DNA of 64,000 nt from Dermatemys mawii (Eukaryota > Chordata > Testudines > Dermatemydidae). Where the stretch lies: positions 841,950 to 905,949 of the forward strand of contig ML677342.1 in NCBI GenBank assembly GCA_007922305.1, read 5' to 3'. Shown here one piece after another: positions 48,258-61,363 of this stretch. Both the position numbers and the translations under genes were made by a program. Within the stretch, counting starts at the first letter, position 1; every line of letters starts with the position of its first letter. The notes under the pieces are model-generated. The model searched no databases. It saw nothing but the letters and a program-made list of their open reading frames with translations, and was not told the DNA's origin.

Positions 48258-50739
48258 GTAATAAGATTCTTATATAGAAAGTCAGTACTTTCCAATTTTT
48301 GTGTTACTTTATAATAGACTATATATTAAAGTTAATTTTTATACAAATTATAAAATAATTGGGAAATATGTTTTTAAACTACACAATTTTAAAATGGCAG
48401 TTGTTCAAAAGGATAGTTTTTCTGTATTTGGTATGCAATAAGAAAGTCTAGTGATAAATGTATAATTTACAATTTATAATTTTTATCTCAAGGAGTAAAA
48501 GCTTGTGTTTTTTGTGATTAAAATTCCAGAATTTGTTTGCCATTGTCCACAAGCAATGCTTTACACAGTTATAAGAGCAAATTTTTGCTTTTCCATATCC
48601 ATAATACACATATAAATTTCAGATGTGTAGCATGTAACTCAGGGGAATGCTTGTTAGAATAAGTGATGAAGGCCTAAATTCAGTGATGTCATGGCAAATG
48701 ATAGCTGTAGCACAGAAACATTAATTTAAATTGTTTAAAAATAATGCAACACAAATTTTACTTAATGGTACTAACAGTTCCTCTTTAAAATGACATGGTT
48801 GTCTTTTAAAATTGCAGTGCTTAATGAAAAGCAAGGATATTTAATGCAAAACTAATGATATTCTTAAAACTCACAGACTGTTGAGAGGTGTACATGTAAA
48901 ATACTGTAAGTCCTTTGCTGTTAGTATTTGTGTGCTGTATTTGTGTCTTATTCTATCAGATATAACAAAAATAGTAATTTTGTCCTTGGTATAGGACAAA
49001 TTTAAGTATGTGTGGTAAATTATCTTACTTATATATTTAAAGTACATATTTCTAAGGAGCCTCTGACCTCTATTTGTATGAAAGGAAGCTGATATCTTTG
49101 GAACAATGAATACTCCTTCCTAATATGTGTAGGTTTCTCCTGTAATGTATACATTTTGTATGTGTGAAGTTACCCTTTATTTATTAGCCTGTGGACAGGA
49201 TAACGGGACTTGCTACTACTAACATCCAGAAAGCTATCCTGTAGCTGAAATGATGGTGATTTGTGATTTTTGGAGGTGAGGGGACGAAAGTTCTAGACCA
49301 GGCTCTGCAGAAACTTTGATTTGTTCAGTAATTATTGTCTACAACATATTGATTTGTTATATGTTGGTGGACTGATGGATGTGAAAGCTCTGAAACTCGA
49401 AAAGATTATTTTATTGAGATGTGCCAGGTGCTATGGGCAAAAGGATTGTTCATAAACGTGTGCATCTATAAATGTTATACGTATATTTGTGAGCTCCATC
49501 AGGGAGAGTTACTGAGCTTCCCCAGGAACTAAAATCAGTGAGAGAGAATTATTGCAAATCCTGGGACAGGTAAGCAACTCCAAAGAAGTACCGCCTGTTG
49601 GGCGGAAATGTGTATATTGGTTCAGACTGTGTTCAGGAGGCCCAGCAGGCAAATAGCAGGATTTTGATAGAAAGGGGGAAGCTGAACTGATTTAGAGACT
49701 CTCATTTTGATCCAAGAATTTACATGGGAAACTGTAACCAAGAAGCTGAAACCATACTGGCTATTATTTGAATCTCCCTTCTCTGAGTCAGATACTTCTC
49801 TAGAGGCAGATAGAAGGCATGATTTCAGTGGAATTCAGATACTTTTTCCACATACACACACACACACACACACACACCAGATTATGAATAATAGCCACAA
49901 TTTTTATAGTAAGACACACAGATGCACTCCATATTTGTAGACAGAGAACCTGGAGATTATGATTTCCTGTAATATTTTATATTTTTTGTTCTTTTGAACT
50001 TGTATGAAAAAAAATCTATTTTCTCTTTTTCTCTGGGGACCTATATTCCCTCTTAGGTGTTGAACTGTAGTGGAGGCATCTGACATGGTTATATCACTAA
50101 CCTTTATGTTTACCTGTTTCTCTACTTATGCATCAGACTATGTGAAGCTTATATTATATTATATTTCAGAGAAATGGGGATATAATATAAGTTTTATAAC
50201 AGTTGCTCATTATCTTGCCTAAAAGGTTGACTCAGGATGGAGACTACTCATATATTTCACCCTTAATTCTGCCCTTGTTTTAGGTATGAAATATTTATCC
50301 ATTCTGTTTTTATTCTTCTTCCTTGCTTCTCCATAATAGTTTTCCCCACTTAGACTATTATTTTTCAAAACATTAACTTTTCAGTTAAACCAAAATTAAT
50401 CGACAAAGATATTACAATAGCAAAGAATGCACACTGTGTCAGATTCTCTACTTACTGCTTACAACTGCCCTCAGTTAAAATGAAGCAATTTGTATTTTGA
50501 AAACAAGTACAAATTATTCAGTCTGTCTATAAACAAAAGGTATGACTCCAACCCACAATAGGAACTTAAGTGCTGATGCTCACTCTTATACTGCCCTGGC
50601 TGCTGATGTCATCAGCATGAGCCAAAGGCAGTGGAGAAGGGTTGATGTGACTGACAGATGGAAGCTGCTCTCTGAGGCCACAACAACTCCCCTGTTGACT
50701 TGTAATTTAATTAGCTATCCCCTTGTCCTTACATGATGA
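48258..50739 (+). other. Probable intron
   Basis: AT-rich with a (CA)n microsatellite at about 49852-49878. No exon of the required phase is convincing. Confidence 0.5.
49852..49878. repeat. CA dinucleotide microsatellite
   Basis: About 13 CA units. Confidence 0.9.
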
Positions 50740-51150
50740 GTGTAAAGAGGAGTACCTGACCCACCTTCTCTGCTATACCCATTATTTTATATACCCCTGT
50801 CATGTCATCTATTATTTGTCTCCTTTTTAAACTGAATTGTCATGATCTTTATCATCTCTCCTGTTTTGGAAGTCTCTCCATTCATTGTCCTCCTTTGGAT
50901 TCATTCAGTTTTTGTTGTATCCTTATTGAGATGAGGTAACAAAACTGAGTACATTATTTAAAATGAGGCCATACTATCAATTTATAAAACAGCCACTATA
51001 GTATTTTCAGAATTATTTCCTATCATTTTATTTAATAGGTTCTAAAATCTTTCTTCCCTTATCAGCTGCTGCTGTACAATGGGGATACATGTTTTCATCA
51101 AGCTGTCCACAGTGATGTCTAGTTCTATTTCCCTTTTTAAGCTTAAATCC
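50740..51150 (-). mobile_element. CR1 fragment, minus strand
   Basis: The + strand phrases CATTCATTGTCCTCCTTTGG, GAGATGAGGTAACAAAACTG and AATGAGGCCATACTATCAAT are the antisense of the CR1 RT-to-3' region, where the sense strand names a group of helical residues before the tail. The fragment is highly decayed. Confidence 0.55.
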
Positions 51151-52244
51151 TATCTATTTGACACTATGTTAACTAAGTATGCTCTGCTGATTCTTCTGCA
51201 GTAGAAAAACTAAGCAAAAGGTGCTTATGGGACTCATTTACCAGGGAAATGCCTCCCCAACCTAGTTACTGACTTAGTGAGATGGGGACAAGTTTTTTCC
51301 CTAAGCCTGCAAGTGGAGGACACATTAATTAGTTGGCAGTTAGAGAAGGGTAAAAGGCTTCCAGTACTGGATAAAAGGGGAATGAATCTTTGCAAATTAC
51401 TCGATGCTGGCTCCATCTGTGTTTGAATCCTGCCTCTCCTAGTCCTGTAAACCCTGAAATAAAAGTATATTTAGAAAATGTTTAAAAGAAATATCTTGGT
51501 TAGTGATATTACATTAACTCAAGGTCATAAAATATATAAGATCATTGAGACTAGCCTATTAAAGTAAGAAGGGCAGAGAGCAGTAAACCAGTGATCCGTG
51601 TATAACCCGTTAAAACAGATCAGGCCTTCCAGAAATTTTGACCTAGTTTTCTTAACAATAAGGGGGAGGGTGGGGAGGAGGGGTTTAAACAGCAATTCCT
51701 TCCATGACTGATTTTAGATGCAATGTGGATATTTTTACATAGTTCTAGCTCGGAGGGTAGTTGGAATGGGAGATAAAATATGGTTTTCAGTTACATTTGA
51801 AGTGTTATGTTTGAATAAGTATTCTCATTAATGATTTACAATATTAAACTAATTTATAATACATGCCTATGATTTTCACATGTATAAGAAAAATCCTACA
51901 TGCACACTGCTTTTTTTTGCCTTTCACATGACATAAATATGCAACACTTTTTTATATGCTCTTAGACGTTTGCTTTTCCAAAAGTGAGCCTCCTAGCTTT
52001 ACTATACAAAATATATTTTCAAAACATACTACTCAAAATATATATTCAAACTAGAAGAACTACAGCCTTTAATAGTAATTTAACAATCTTATTGCTATAT
52101 TTCTCAACTTGTGAAGAATTACAAAATTCATATAGCAAAATATCTATTGTATATTGCTATATGAGTAGTTATGTTTATTTATAATGTATAAGTCCACACT
52201 CTTTTTGAACATTTGCCTGTATATCCTGTACATTTGCACACATA
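51151..52244 (+). other. Noncoding DNA
   Basis: No exon or named repeat is seen. Includes a G-rich patch at about 51660-51685. Confidence 0.45.
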
Positions 52245-52600
52245 GTGTTTTAGAATTGTCGGACTGGAAGGGACCTCGAGAGGTCATCTAATCCAGTCCC
52301 TTATGCTAATTGCAGAACTAAGTATTATTAGACCATCCCAGACAGGTATTTGTCTAATCTGCTCTTAAAAATCTCCAATGATGGCAATTCCACAACCTCC
52401 CTAGGCAATTTATTCCGGAGCTTAACCACCCTGACAGGAAGTTTTTCTTAATGTCCAACCAAAAGTGCCTTTGCTGCAATTTAAGACCATTGCTTCTTGT
52501 CCTATCCTCAGAGGTTAAGAAGAACAATTTTTCCCCCTCCTCCTTTTAACAAACTTTTATATACTTAATAACATGGCCCCAATGAAAAGATTTGCATTTT
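52245..52600 (-). mobile_element. CR1 3'-end copy, minus strand
   Basis: The + strand reads CGGACTGGAAGGGACCTCGA, GAGGTCATCTAATCCAGTCC, later TAACCACCCTGACAGGAAG and TCTTGTCCTATCCTCAGAGG, the classic antisense CR1 3' region. It is better preserved than most fragments here. Confidence 0.85.
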
Positions 52601-52954
52601 TAAAGCACTCGTAAAAAGTAATCTCCATTCAGATTTTAGCACCTGCTTGCTCTCACACATGCACAATTTAAGAGAAATACTTTCAGGCCTCATTTGTATT
52701 TATTTTTTAGAGAATTAAAACTGCTAATTTGCATGTTACTGTAAATGTGAACAGTTGTCTTGTTTTCATATTTATGATGTAATCTACAGTTATGCTGGGG
52801 GTTGGGCGAAACCTCGTTGCAGCTCATGGACACAATAGCTGCCCTTCGTTCAGGATAAACAAAAGTAGCTAAGCTGTTTTTGAGTGTGATTGCTGAAACG
52901 TTATGAGCCATCACGCAAAAAAGGCCACATGCAACGCAAAAGGAATTTTCAGGA
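52601..52954 (+). other. Noncoding DNA
   Basis: No feature is recognised. Confidence 0.45.
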
Positions 52955-53201
52955 GTGTGAATCAGGGTCGGCTTTAACTTTTTGGCCACCCCAAGCAAAT
53001 TAATGCGGGGGGGGAGGGAGGGCAGTGTGGCCGGAGGAGCAAAAGGGGATGGCGCGTCCGGAGGAGTGAAATTGGGGGGATGGCACTGCCGGAGGAGCGG
53101 GGGCAGGGAGGGGCAGCACGGCCAGAATGCCACCCCTTACAGAGTGCTGCCCCAGGCACCTGCTTGTTTCGCTGGTGCCTGGAGCTGGCCATAGTGTGAA
53201 T
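52955..53201. mobile_element. hAT-like element with perfect 8-bp duplication
   Basis: The element (52963-53193) starts CAGGGTCGGCTTTAAC and ends GGAGCTGGCCATA, worn inverted ends of the CAGGGCCGGC type. GTGTGAAT stands immediately on both sides (52955-52962 and 53194-53201). The interior is very GC-rich, with G/A runs and a repeated GCCGGAGGAGC-type phrase, and creates opposing open frames that are not genes. Confidence 0.85.
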
Positions 53202-54943
53202 GCAAAAAACATAGGGCTGGATATTGTTTGTGGGGCGGGGTGTGGGATACGGGAGAGCTGAAGCATCACAGTAGCAGACACAGAAGACTGCAGAAAGCCA
53301 AGGACTGTCAGAGAAGTACTTGTAGTGTGACACAGAGAGAGAATGTTCTTTGGAAAAAAAGGCTTCAAATATTGAGCAAGGAAACTGTCTCATGGTATTT
53401 GATTGTTTAGGGAAACTGAACATTGTGTACGTTCTTTGTAAGTAAAGTGGATTACCTCAAATAAATACCTGATTTATCATCAATTTCTCCTCCTAAAGGA
53501 AACAACCTGACACCCCAAATATTGGCTAATCAGGTCAAAAGGGTATCAGTACTGAGGGAAAAAATAAACAAGAGTAGAAAAATATATGTACAATATAATT
53601 CTTTAAGAAACAAAGTTGGCCAAAGCCTTGATGATCAGTTAAAAAGTAAAAGGCAGGAGGAAGTTTCTGGCCTGCTCAACTAGCTATTTTGCTAGTGACC
53701 TGGTTCAAAAAGAGGTTGATTTGATGCATATGCAGCTGGTGATTGATTTGCTAAATTCTTTATTCATAGTAGATTTTGTTTGACTAGTAGTTAGCCAGCA
53801 GGCAGCAACCACAGAAGGTCTCGTGTTATTACGATCTATCCTGCTACTTAGATGAATTTGGAGGGGAGTCAACAACTTTACTATGTGTAACAAAACAATA
53901 TGATCACGAGAGAAGCAGGACTCATGACGGGAGGTAGTTGTCATAGGAGGACATTGGATGTTTCACCTTACCCAGGTCCACCTTAGATGTAAGTTCAGAG
54001 CTCTCTGAATGGATATCGTCAATTGGTTGGTAGGCTTCTTGAAAGGAGAACAAAAGTGCATGTGTGTGTTTAAGTAGTACATCAAAAGGGGCTCATTATA
54101 CCCTGTAGCAAATAATTTAGTGGGGTTGCAGTGGTATCTGCTGGCAAACCTGCACAAACTTTGGCCCAATTAGGACACTAGAATGGGACCAATCAAGATT
54201 GAATGTTACCTAGTAAGCCATGTCAGGGGCTTATCACACAGTGACACTATCCTATGGGTACCTAGGGTCTATACCAGATAGTGTACTGCTGTGCTGGGGT
54301 CAAGGAGAGCATTCTTATCTGAGATAGTCTACAGTGGAGCCTATGGGCTTTAGCCAGCAGGAAAACATTTGGAATGGGTTTGGTAAGGACTGTCCACACA
54401 CCTGTTCTGTTTATCCTCGCTGATGCTGGTTAAAGTTGCAGTATTTGTTTCCCAGTCAAGAGTTAGGTGATCTGATTAAATATTTAATCATTTATTATAA
54501 TTTGCCGTAACTAGAATAAAGTCAGTGACTTTTTGAGTTTAGAATTTTGAATTATCACAGGGCAAAATTGCATAGATTGTGTATATTCTAGTGGATACAC
54601 AGATACCATCAATTGTGAATGGTAGCCAACTGGTGAACTATTTTTGGAAAATGTTTACTTTAATAATGGTTATTGTGTTGATGACCATCTATATATCCAG
54701 AAAATGCTCTTTTAAAATCCAATTTATCAACACGCTGAAAAATTCATTTAGTATTGAAATTGAAAGGTGGGTCAGCGAAGTGAGCTGTGCTGGTAAATGC
54801 ACTTTTTTGTCCACATCAAGGTATGATATGTCTCTAAAGATGTTTGGATCTGAAAAAGTGAGTACAAATGTCAAGGACAGAAAAAAAAGTGTCATGGTCC
54901 CTGACAGTTTGGTTTTGTAGGAGAAACACTAGTGGAGAAGGAG
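53202..54943 (+). other. Noncoding DNA
   Basis: The + open frame at 54579-54920 (113 codons) includes a phase-compatible splice-like segment (54701-54820) but has weak support. No repeat is classified. Confidence 0.4.
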
Positions 54944-55010
54944 TTCATAGATTCCAGGACCAGAAAGGACCATTTTGGTCCTCTAATGCGCCCTACTGTA
55001 TAACAACGAA
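54944..55010 (-). mobile_element. CR1 3'-tail scrap, minus strand
   Basis: TTCATAGATTCCAGGACCAG followed by AAAGGACCATTTTGGTCC is the antisense CR1 tail. It abuts a sense CR1 copy, so two insertions meet here. Confidence 0.6.
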
Positions 55011-56916
55011 CATAGTGTTCTACAGTAAGGTGTAGAGAGAAGGCGTTTAGATTTATTAGGAACTGGGGAAACTTTTGGGATAGGGGGAGCCTATACAGGA
55101 AGGATGGGCTTCACCTAAACCAAAGTGGAGAAACTAAATGAATTCTTTGTTCAGTTTTCATGGCTGAGGATGTTAGGGAGATTCTCAAACCTGAGCCAAC
55201 TTTCGTAGATGACAAATCTGAGGAATTGTCACAGATTGAACCTCCTAGAGGAGGTTTTGGAATTAATTGATAAACTTAATTGAAACAAGTCACTGGGACC
55301 AGATGGCATTCACCCAAAAGTTCTGAAAGAACTCAAATGTGAAATTGCAGAACTAATAACTATGGTTTGTAACCTGTGCTTTAAATCAGCTTCTGTACCC
55401 AGTGACTAGAAGATTGCTAATGTAATTCCATTATTTAAAAAGGGCTCTAGAGGTGATCCTGGCAATTACAGACCGATAAGTCTAAAGTCAGTACCGGGCA
55501 AATTAATTGAAACAATAATAAAGAATAAAATTGTCAGACACATAGAAGAACATAAATTGTTGGTTAAAAGTCAGCATGTTTTCTGTAAAGGGAAATCATG
55601 TCTTACTAATCTTTTAGAATTCTTTGAAAGGGTCAACAAACATGTAGACAAGGGGGATCCAGTGAACATAGATTTCCAGGAAGCCTTTGACAAATCCTCT
55701 CACCAAAGGCTCTTACTTAAATTAAGTTGTCATGGGATAAGAGGGAAGATCCTTTCATGGATTGAGAACTGTCTAAAAGACTGGGAACAAAGGGTAGGAA
55801 TAAATGGTAAATTTTCAGAATGGAGAACGGTAACTAGTAGTGTTCCCCAAGGGTCTGTCCTTGGACCAATCCTATTCAACTTATTCATAAATGATCTAGA
55901 GAAAGGGATGTACAGTGAGGTGGCAAAGTTTGCAGATGATACTAAACTGCTCAAGATAGTTAAAACCAAAGCAGACTGTGAAGAACTTAGAAAAGATCTC
56001 ACAAAACTAAGTGACTGGGCAACAAAATGGCAAATGAAATTTAATGTGGATAAATGTAAAGTAATGCACATTGGAAAAACTAAGCCCAGCGATATATACA
56101 ATATAATAGGGGCTAATTTAGTTACAACTAATAAGGAAAAAGTTCTTGGAGTCATCGTGGATGATTCTCTGAAGACATCCACGCAGTGTGCAGCGGAAGT
56201 CAAAAAAGCAAACAGGATGTTAGGAATCATTAAAAAGGAATAGAGAATAAGATGGAGAATATCTTATTGCCCTTATATAAATCCATGGTGCTCCCACATC
56301 TTGAATACTGCATACAGATGTGTACTCCTCATCTCCAGAAAGGATATACTGGCATTAGAAAAGGTTCAGAGAAGGACAACTAAAATGATTAGAGGTTTGG
56401 AAAAGGTCCCATATGAGGAAAGATTAAAGAGGCTAGGAATTTTCAGCTTGGAAAAGAGGAGACTAAGGGGAGATATGATAGAGGTACATAAAATCATGAG
56501 TGGTGTGGAGAAAGTGAATAAGGAAAAGCTATTTACTTGTTCCCATAATATAAGAACTAGGGGCCACCAAATGAAATTAATGGGCAGCAGGTTTAAAACA
56601 AATAAAGGGAAATTCTTCTTCACACAGCTCCCACTCAACCTGTGAAACTCCTTGCCTGAAGAGGTTGTGAAGGGTAGGACCGGGTTCGATGAGGGCTTAA
56701 ATGAGAACTGTATAAATTCATTAAGGTTAAGTTCATTAATGGCTGTGAGTGTCCCTAGCCTCTGTTTGTCAGAGGGTGGTGATGGATGGCAGGAGAGAGA
56801 TCATTACCTGTTAGGTTCACTCACCCTGGGGCACCTGGCATGGGCCACTGTTGGCAGAGAGGATACTGGGCTCGATGGACCTCTGGTCTGACCCAGTACA
56901 GCCATTCTTATGTAGT
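55010..56916 (+). mobile_element. CR1 LINE, plus strand, 5' truncated with intact-looking 3' end
   Basis: It starts with a worn piece of ORF2, continues through reverse transcriptase and ends with the standard CR1 3' region (GGGCTCGATGGACCTCTGGT, then GACCCAGTACAGCCATTCTT and ATGTAGT). The endonuclease half is missing, as expected of a 5'-truncated copy. It is the best preserved LINE in the window. Confidence 0.88.
55283..56645 (+). pseudogene. CR1 reverse transcriptase, C-terminal two thirds
   Basis: Starting with TGPDG-type sequence near 55290 and passing a stop at about 55407-55409, the RT is open from 55557 to 56243. It shows a DFQEAFDKSSHQRLL motif, SVPQGSVLGPILFNLFINDL, the catalytic FADDTKLL box at about 55929, WQMKFNVDKCKVMHIGKTK and DDSLKTSTQCAAEVKKANRM. 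A frameshift near 56230 moves the C-terminal part ([20 protein letters not shown], later [20 protein letters not shown]) to a second frame that ends at 56645. This enzyme normally primes reverse transcription at the target nick. This copy lacks an endonuclease and is broken. Confidence 0.85.
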
Positions 56917-59900
56917 AACCCCCCCCCAAAAAAAAATCTAGTTGCTGCTGACATACCACAAAGAAGATAGAGAGGACATAAAAGACAGCTGGCTAGAACA
57001 TTATTAAGTATGTGCAAAACAATTACGGAATAAGCGCTTTGTCCTATAGTTATCTGAATCCCTACATCTTATCACTGGGATCCCTAGGCCCCAGTAATTG
57101 GACTGTTCTGTGGCATCCCACCATGCACCTGTGAATGGGTGAGCCCTGATATCAAGTAGCTTGTGTCAAGTCTTCAGGACTCCAACACCTTACAAGATTC
57201 ATAGTGTACAACATATAATTCCTTTAACTAAATAAGATCTACCTGTCATACAGAACAATCACTACTTAATTGCATCCAAATAGTCCCTTCCTGTATAAAA
57301 GGAAATTTGTTAAGAAGAACTGGAAATGCAGGTTGAGAATGTCCATCTCCACATACTTTCAACACTGAGATACAATATGCCTGAGCAATTGTAGATTGTA
57401 GTGCATGTTTTCCCCCCAGAACCACAGAAACTCCTAATCCCCTAATTTGATGCAGGATTTGTCTACCACACCAGAGCTCTCGGAACTACACCCTGGAAAC
57501 AGATCTGGTACTCACTAGAAAAAAAAAAGCAGATATCTATCTATTCCCCATTTTAACCTTTTAAATGAATCCCATTTGGTTGAGAAATATTGGATCTTTA
57601 TCCCTAGATGAACAATTTTGATGACAAAATAGGAAAAATGTCATTTGTAAGCAACAGTAGGGACACGAGCTGTTATCACTGTGTGTTCTTGCTCCTTTGC
57701 CATATGAATCACAGTGTGTCCAAACTGAAATCATTTGTGAGCCCTGCTAACTTCTTTGTCCAATGGAATAGATTTATATACTTGTCAGTGAGCTCTTTGC
57801 GAAGCAATACTACTGGAACTAAATAGTTAAACAGCATGAATTGTCAGTAATAAAGTTTCTTGACCCGAGCTATAACATATGGATGAAATATCTGGTAATC
57901 TCTTAGTGAATGGTCTTTATATGAAAGTCCATTATGGTTATAGATGTGGCTGACCATGCTCTAAATGTATATGTGTTGTACTGTCTGATGCCCAGAATCT
58001 CTTCTTAAAAACTTTCTCATTTAGCTGAGATTTACATCATGCCCACTCAGTTAATCAATTTTACATGTGCCTAAGAATGTCATGGTGAATATTCATAGAA
58101 ATGGAACTAAGTCACAAGCTTGTGCCCTACTAGTAACATCATTTGTAGCCCTGTAACAGTCCCATAGTTACTGCACAACTCAGCCCATAACTCTGCTCTA
58201 TTTCTGTGTAAATGTTAATGCATTTTTCTGGTTATTGCAGGATGTGCCTAACCCTTCATTGGTATGTAAAACAATTTGTCCCCTCAGAGGACTGAAAAAA
58301 GAGGGAGGTATCAGACCATGATTGGCTATAGCTAATATGATTTCCCATATCTAACCTTCTAATATTGGTCCAACTCTGTTAGAAAGAGGAATGTCAAAAG
58401 ACTTTTATGATGGGGCCTTTGCATTCTTGGGATACATTCTATTGTAACTATTACTAGCAAAGGAACCAGAAGAGTGCCTGGAATTAAGCTTGTTTTCTGA
58501 TTTGTATCTAGAACCAGTGCATAAAACCTGTCCACAGGAAAATTTTAAAAAATTGACTGTACCTACCTTACTTTAAGAGGAGCATTAACAGGGAGACAGC
58601 CTGATTTAGTGGCTAGAGTACAGGGATAGGAATTGAGTCCTTTTTTCTATCATTGGCTCACTCTGCCTCACTTTTCCCATTTATAAATTGGGTGCTTTGA
58701 TATCTTTGACTGAAAAAATGCTACATCTGTTTTAATTATTAGTATTGATATTAATAATATATGTACTTATGTATCTATTGTAAGGCTTTACATCTCATCT
58801 ATTTCCTTGATATTTTGCATAGCTACCCTTTTCATTCCTTTATGGCAGGGCCTGCTTTTTTCCATACTGGAACCACATTGAGATTGCTTGATACACCTTT
58901 TGACTCAATTTTGTACTCAGCACCTTATGCCACTGCATAATATACCCTGCATCTGGTACTTGGCTGTCTAGGGTTGCCAACGCTGCATGAAGCTATTCTG
59001 GGAGATCCCGCCTCTCCCCACCACCCACCGCCCACAATGACAAGATTAAGTCCGTGGTACACTTGAAAGTAAGATGCTGCAGGATTGAGGGACAGAAGGA
59101 AACCATTCTCATGTTAGTAGACTATGTGTCAACAGGTGCTGTGATCTACTGGGATTTGGGTGGCCTTCGAACATGCCATGCATAACTCACACTATTACAA
59201 GAAAGTTCTCAAAAACTCCATTTTGCCTGGGCCAAATTCCTTTCTGGATCAAACAACAAACTTGGTCTGTGCATAGGGCAGGAAACTGTGTTGTGTGTCT
59301 TGTATTGTTTAGTAAAGAAAGAATTCAGAATTGCCACCATGAAAAATGTCATCGAGGAAAGTCTTTTTAATGTTAGTCTCTAGATTGACAGGTTATGACA
59401 AAACTGCATTCATGTTGCTTGAATACATCTTTTGTCTAGTTTTACATGCTTTTTGACTTGTCTAGAAAATGACATATTGAGGTTTTCATTAGCTTTAACC
59501 AGGTGTGATTTTCTTTATGGAAGATACCTTGGTAGGACTGCAGTTGAAGATGAATAAACCAGTGAAGCTTGGAAAGGCCACGGCCCTTCTTCAGATGGTA
59601 GCAATGAGTTGAAAGACTCATTAATCAATGAGCAAGTCACATGTGTGATGGCTTTCCTACAATCTGCCAACAGACTGTGAAAGTCACATCCAGCACACTA
59701 AATGTTTGAAGATCTACAAACATTCTTGAACTTTTACTTTCAGTTAGCTCAAAACCACAATCTTGTAGTGCTATTTATAATGAATGGATGTTGCATTCAT
59801 GATTTCTAAAAAAATAGCTTTTGTTATAGAAAACAAAAAGGATATTTAAAATTGTTTTTCTTGTGTGCAAATTTTAATAAATTAACAGCAGTTCTATGGA

Positions 59901-60013
59901 CAAATATACACTCAGTAGTTATTGCAACGACAACCAGATAGTTAATTGTATACATTTTTTACCTTCTATTTGTTTTAAGTTGTAGAATTTTTAGTATACA
60001 TAGTGAACATATT
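56917..60013 (+). other. Noncoding DNA
   Basis: Includes a scrap at about 58970-59030 (CTAGGGTTGCCAACGCTGC, later TCTGGGAGATCCCGCC) resembling the GGGTTGCCAAC element at 37170. No exon with adequate support. Confidence 0.4.
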
Positions 60014-60327
60014 GATTAAAGCAGGGGTAGGCAACCTATGGCACGGGTGCCAAAGGTGGCATGAGAGCTGATTTTCAGTGGCACTCACACTGCCCAGGTC
60101 CTGGCCACCAATCTGGGGGGTTCTGCATTTTAATTTAATTTTAAATTAAAATTCTTAAACATTTAAAATCCCTTATTTACTTTACATACAACAATATTAT
60201 AGGCTTATAGAAAGAGACCTTCTGAAAACATTAAAATATATTACTGGCACGCAAAACCTTAAATTAGAGTGAATAAATGAAGACTCAGCACACCACTTCT
60301 GAAAGGTTGCCAACCCTTGGATTAGAG
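60014..60327. mobile_element. hAT-like MITE with 8-bp duplication
   Basis: The element (60022-60319) begins CAGGGGTAGGCAACCTATGG and ends AAAGGTTGCCAACCCTTG. It is flanked by GATTAAAG and GATTAGAG (7 of 8 identical). The interior is AT-rich with a short TTTAATTTAATTTTAAATTA patch. No transposase frame. Confidence 0.85.
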
Positions 60328-61363
60328 TGAAAACAGTGCAGAGTTGTCTGGCATGTAAACAGCAAGGGAAATATACTTCTTTTCTAGCCTTCATCACTCT
60401 TGCTGTTCTGGTATTGAATTTCTCTGGTACTGAAACCTGGAGAGGAGACTTCCAGGTTTGTTGCAGTGCTGCATTGTGAACAGAATGCCATAAAATTAGA
60501 TTGATAAACTGAGATTACTTATTTGGCCAAATATAGGGCTAGTTCACCCACTCCTAAAACCTGTCAGACAAAGCTCAGGGGAAAGAAAATTCTTAAGATT
60601 TTCCTACATCATACTTTTAGGGAGTGTGGTTCGATCTCTTGGGGTAAGTAGGAGGCTAGGCCTTATGCCTCTCTAGTAGCCCTGGCATTTTGCAACTCCT
60701 CCTTGGGCTGAATTATCTTCTCTCTGTAAATTTAATTGGGGTCCGTGAGTTTTGAACTTCAGCATCCAGAAATCATTTAATTTATTTCCCCAATTCCCCA
60801 CCTACTGGGCCTGAATTACCAATCACTCCCAATATAACAATTTAAATCCATAGAGAAATATTGGTGTAAAATTGGAGTAACACAATGGTGAATCAGCCCC
60901 ACAGTACTAATCTAACTATACAAGCAAGATGGGGAAGTAATGCTGTTGTATTTACTGATGTTGTGGTTATTATAATAGCTAGCAATCTATTATATCAACA
61001 ATGTTATCTACTGTGGCTTTACAAAGCTCCTAAACCAGAAATTTGAATATACTTGTTTGTTAGACTGATATGTTCCACTCCAGCTGGAGCACCCTTATAT
61101 TACTCACCCCAGTGCAACTGTGTCCTATTAACAATTATTTTTAAGAGATATACAGCTGTCACATCATATCATCCTTTTCAGAAAGAGCATGCAATTGATT
61201 TATTTTTATGTTAATGGTGATATATTTTAACAATATATTTTGCCATTGGGATCACAGAGAAGTATACCTTGAAGTAAGTTTGATAGCCATTTTTGCCCAT
61301 ATTTTGGTAATTGCTTTTGTTATTGCTTTAATTCAGAAATTATAACCCCCTCAAAAAACTACC
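60328..61363 (+). other. Noncoding DNA
   Basis: No feature is recognised. Confidence 0.45.

Noticed and set aside
52974..53423. Overlapping open frames on both strands around 53000-53400
   Set aside because: They arise from the GC-rich core of the hAT-like element and its flank.
53500..53531. Possible terminal exon after CTCCTCCTAAAG that would add ten residues and a stop
   Set aside because: A short tail with a stop is expected by chance; nothing else supports it.
54701..54820. Possible ninth exon: acceptor TATATATCCAG, donor AAG|GTATGA, correct phase
   Set aside because: The pyrimidine tract is poor, the peptide shows no resemblance I recognise, and phase agrees by chance one time in three.
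58241..58261. Possible 21-base microexon (TTGCAG acceptor, GGTATGT donor) in compatible phase
   Set aside because: Far too short to support without transcript data; such patterns are frequent by chance.
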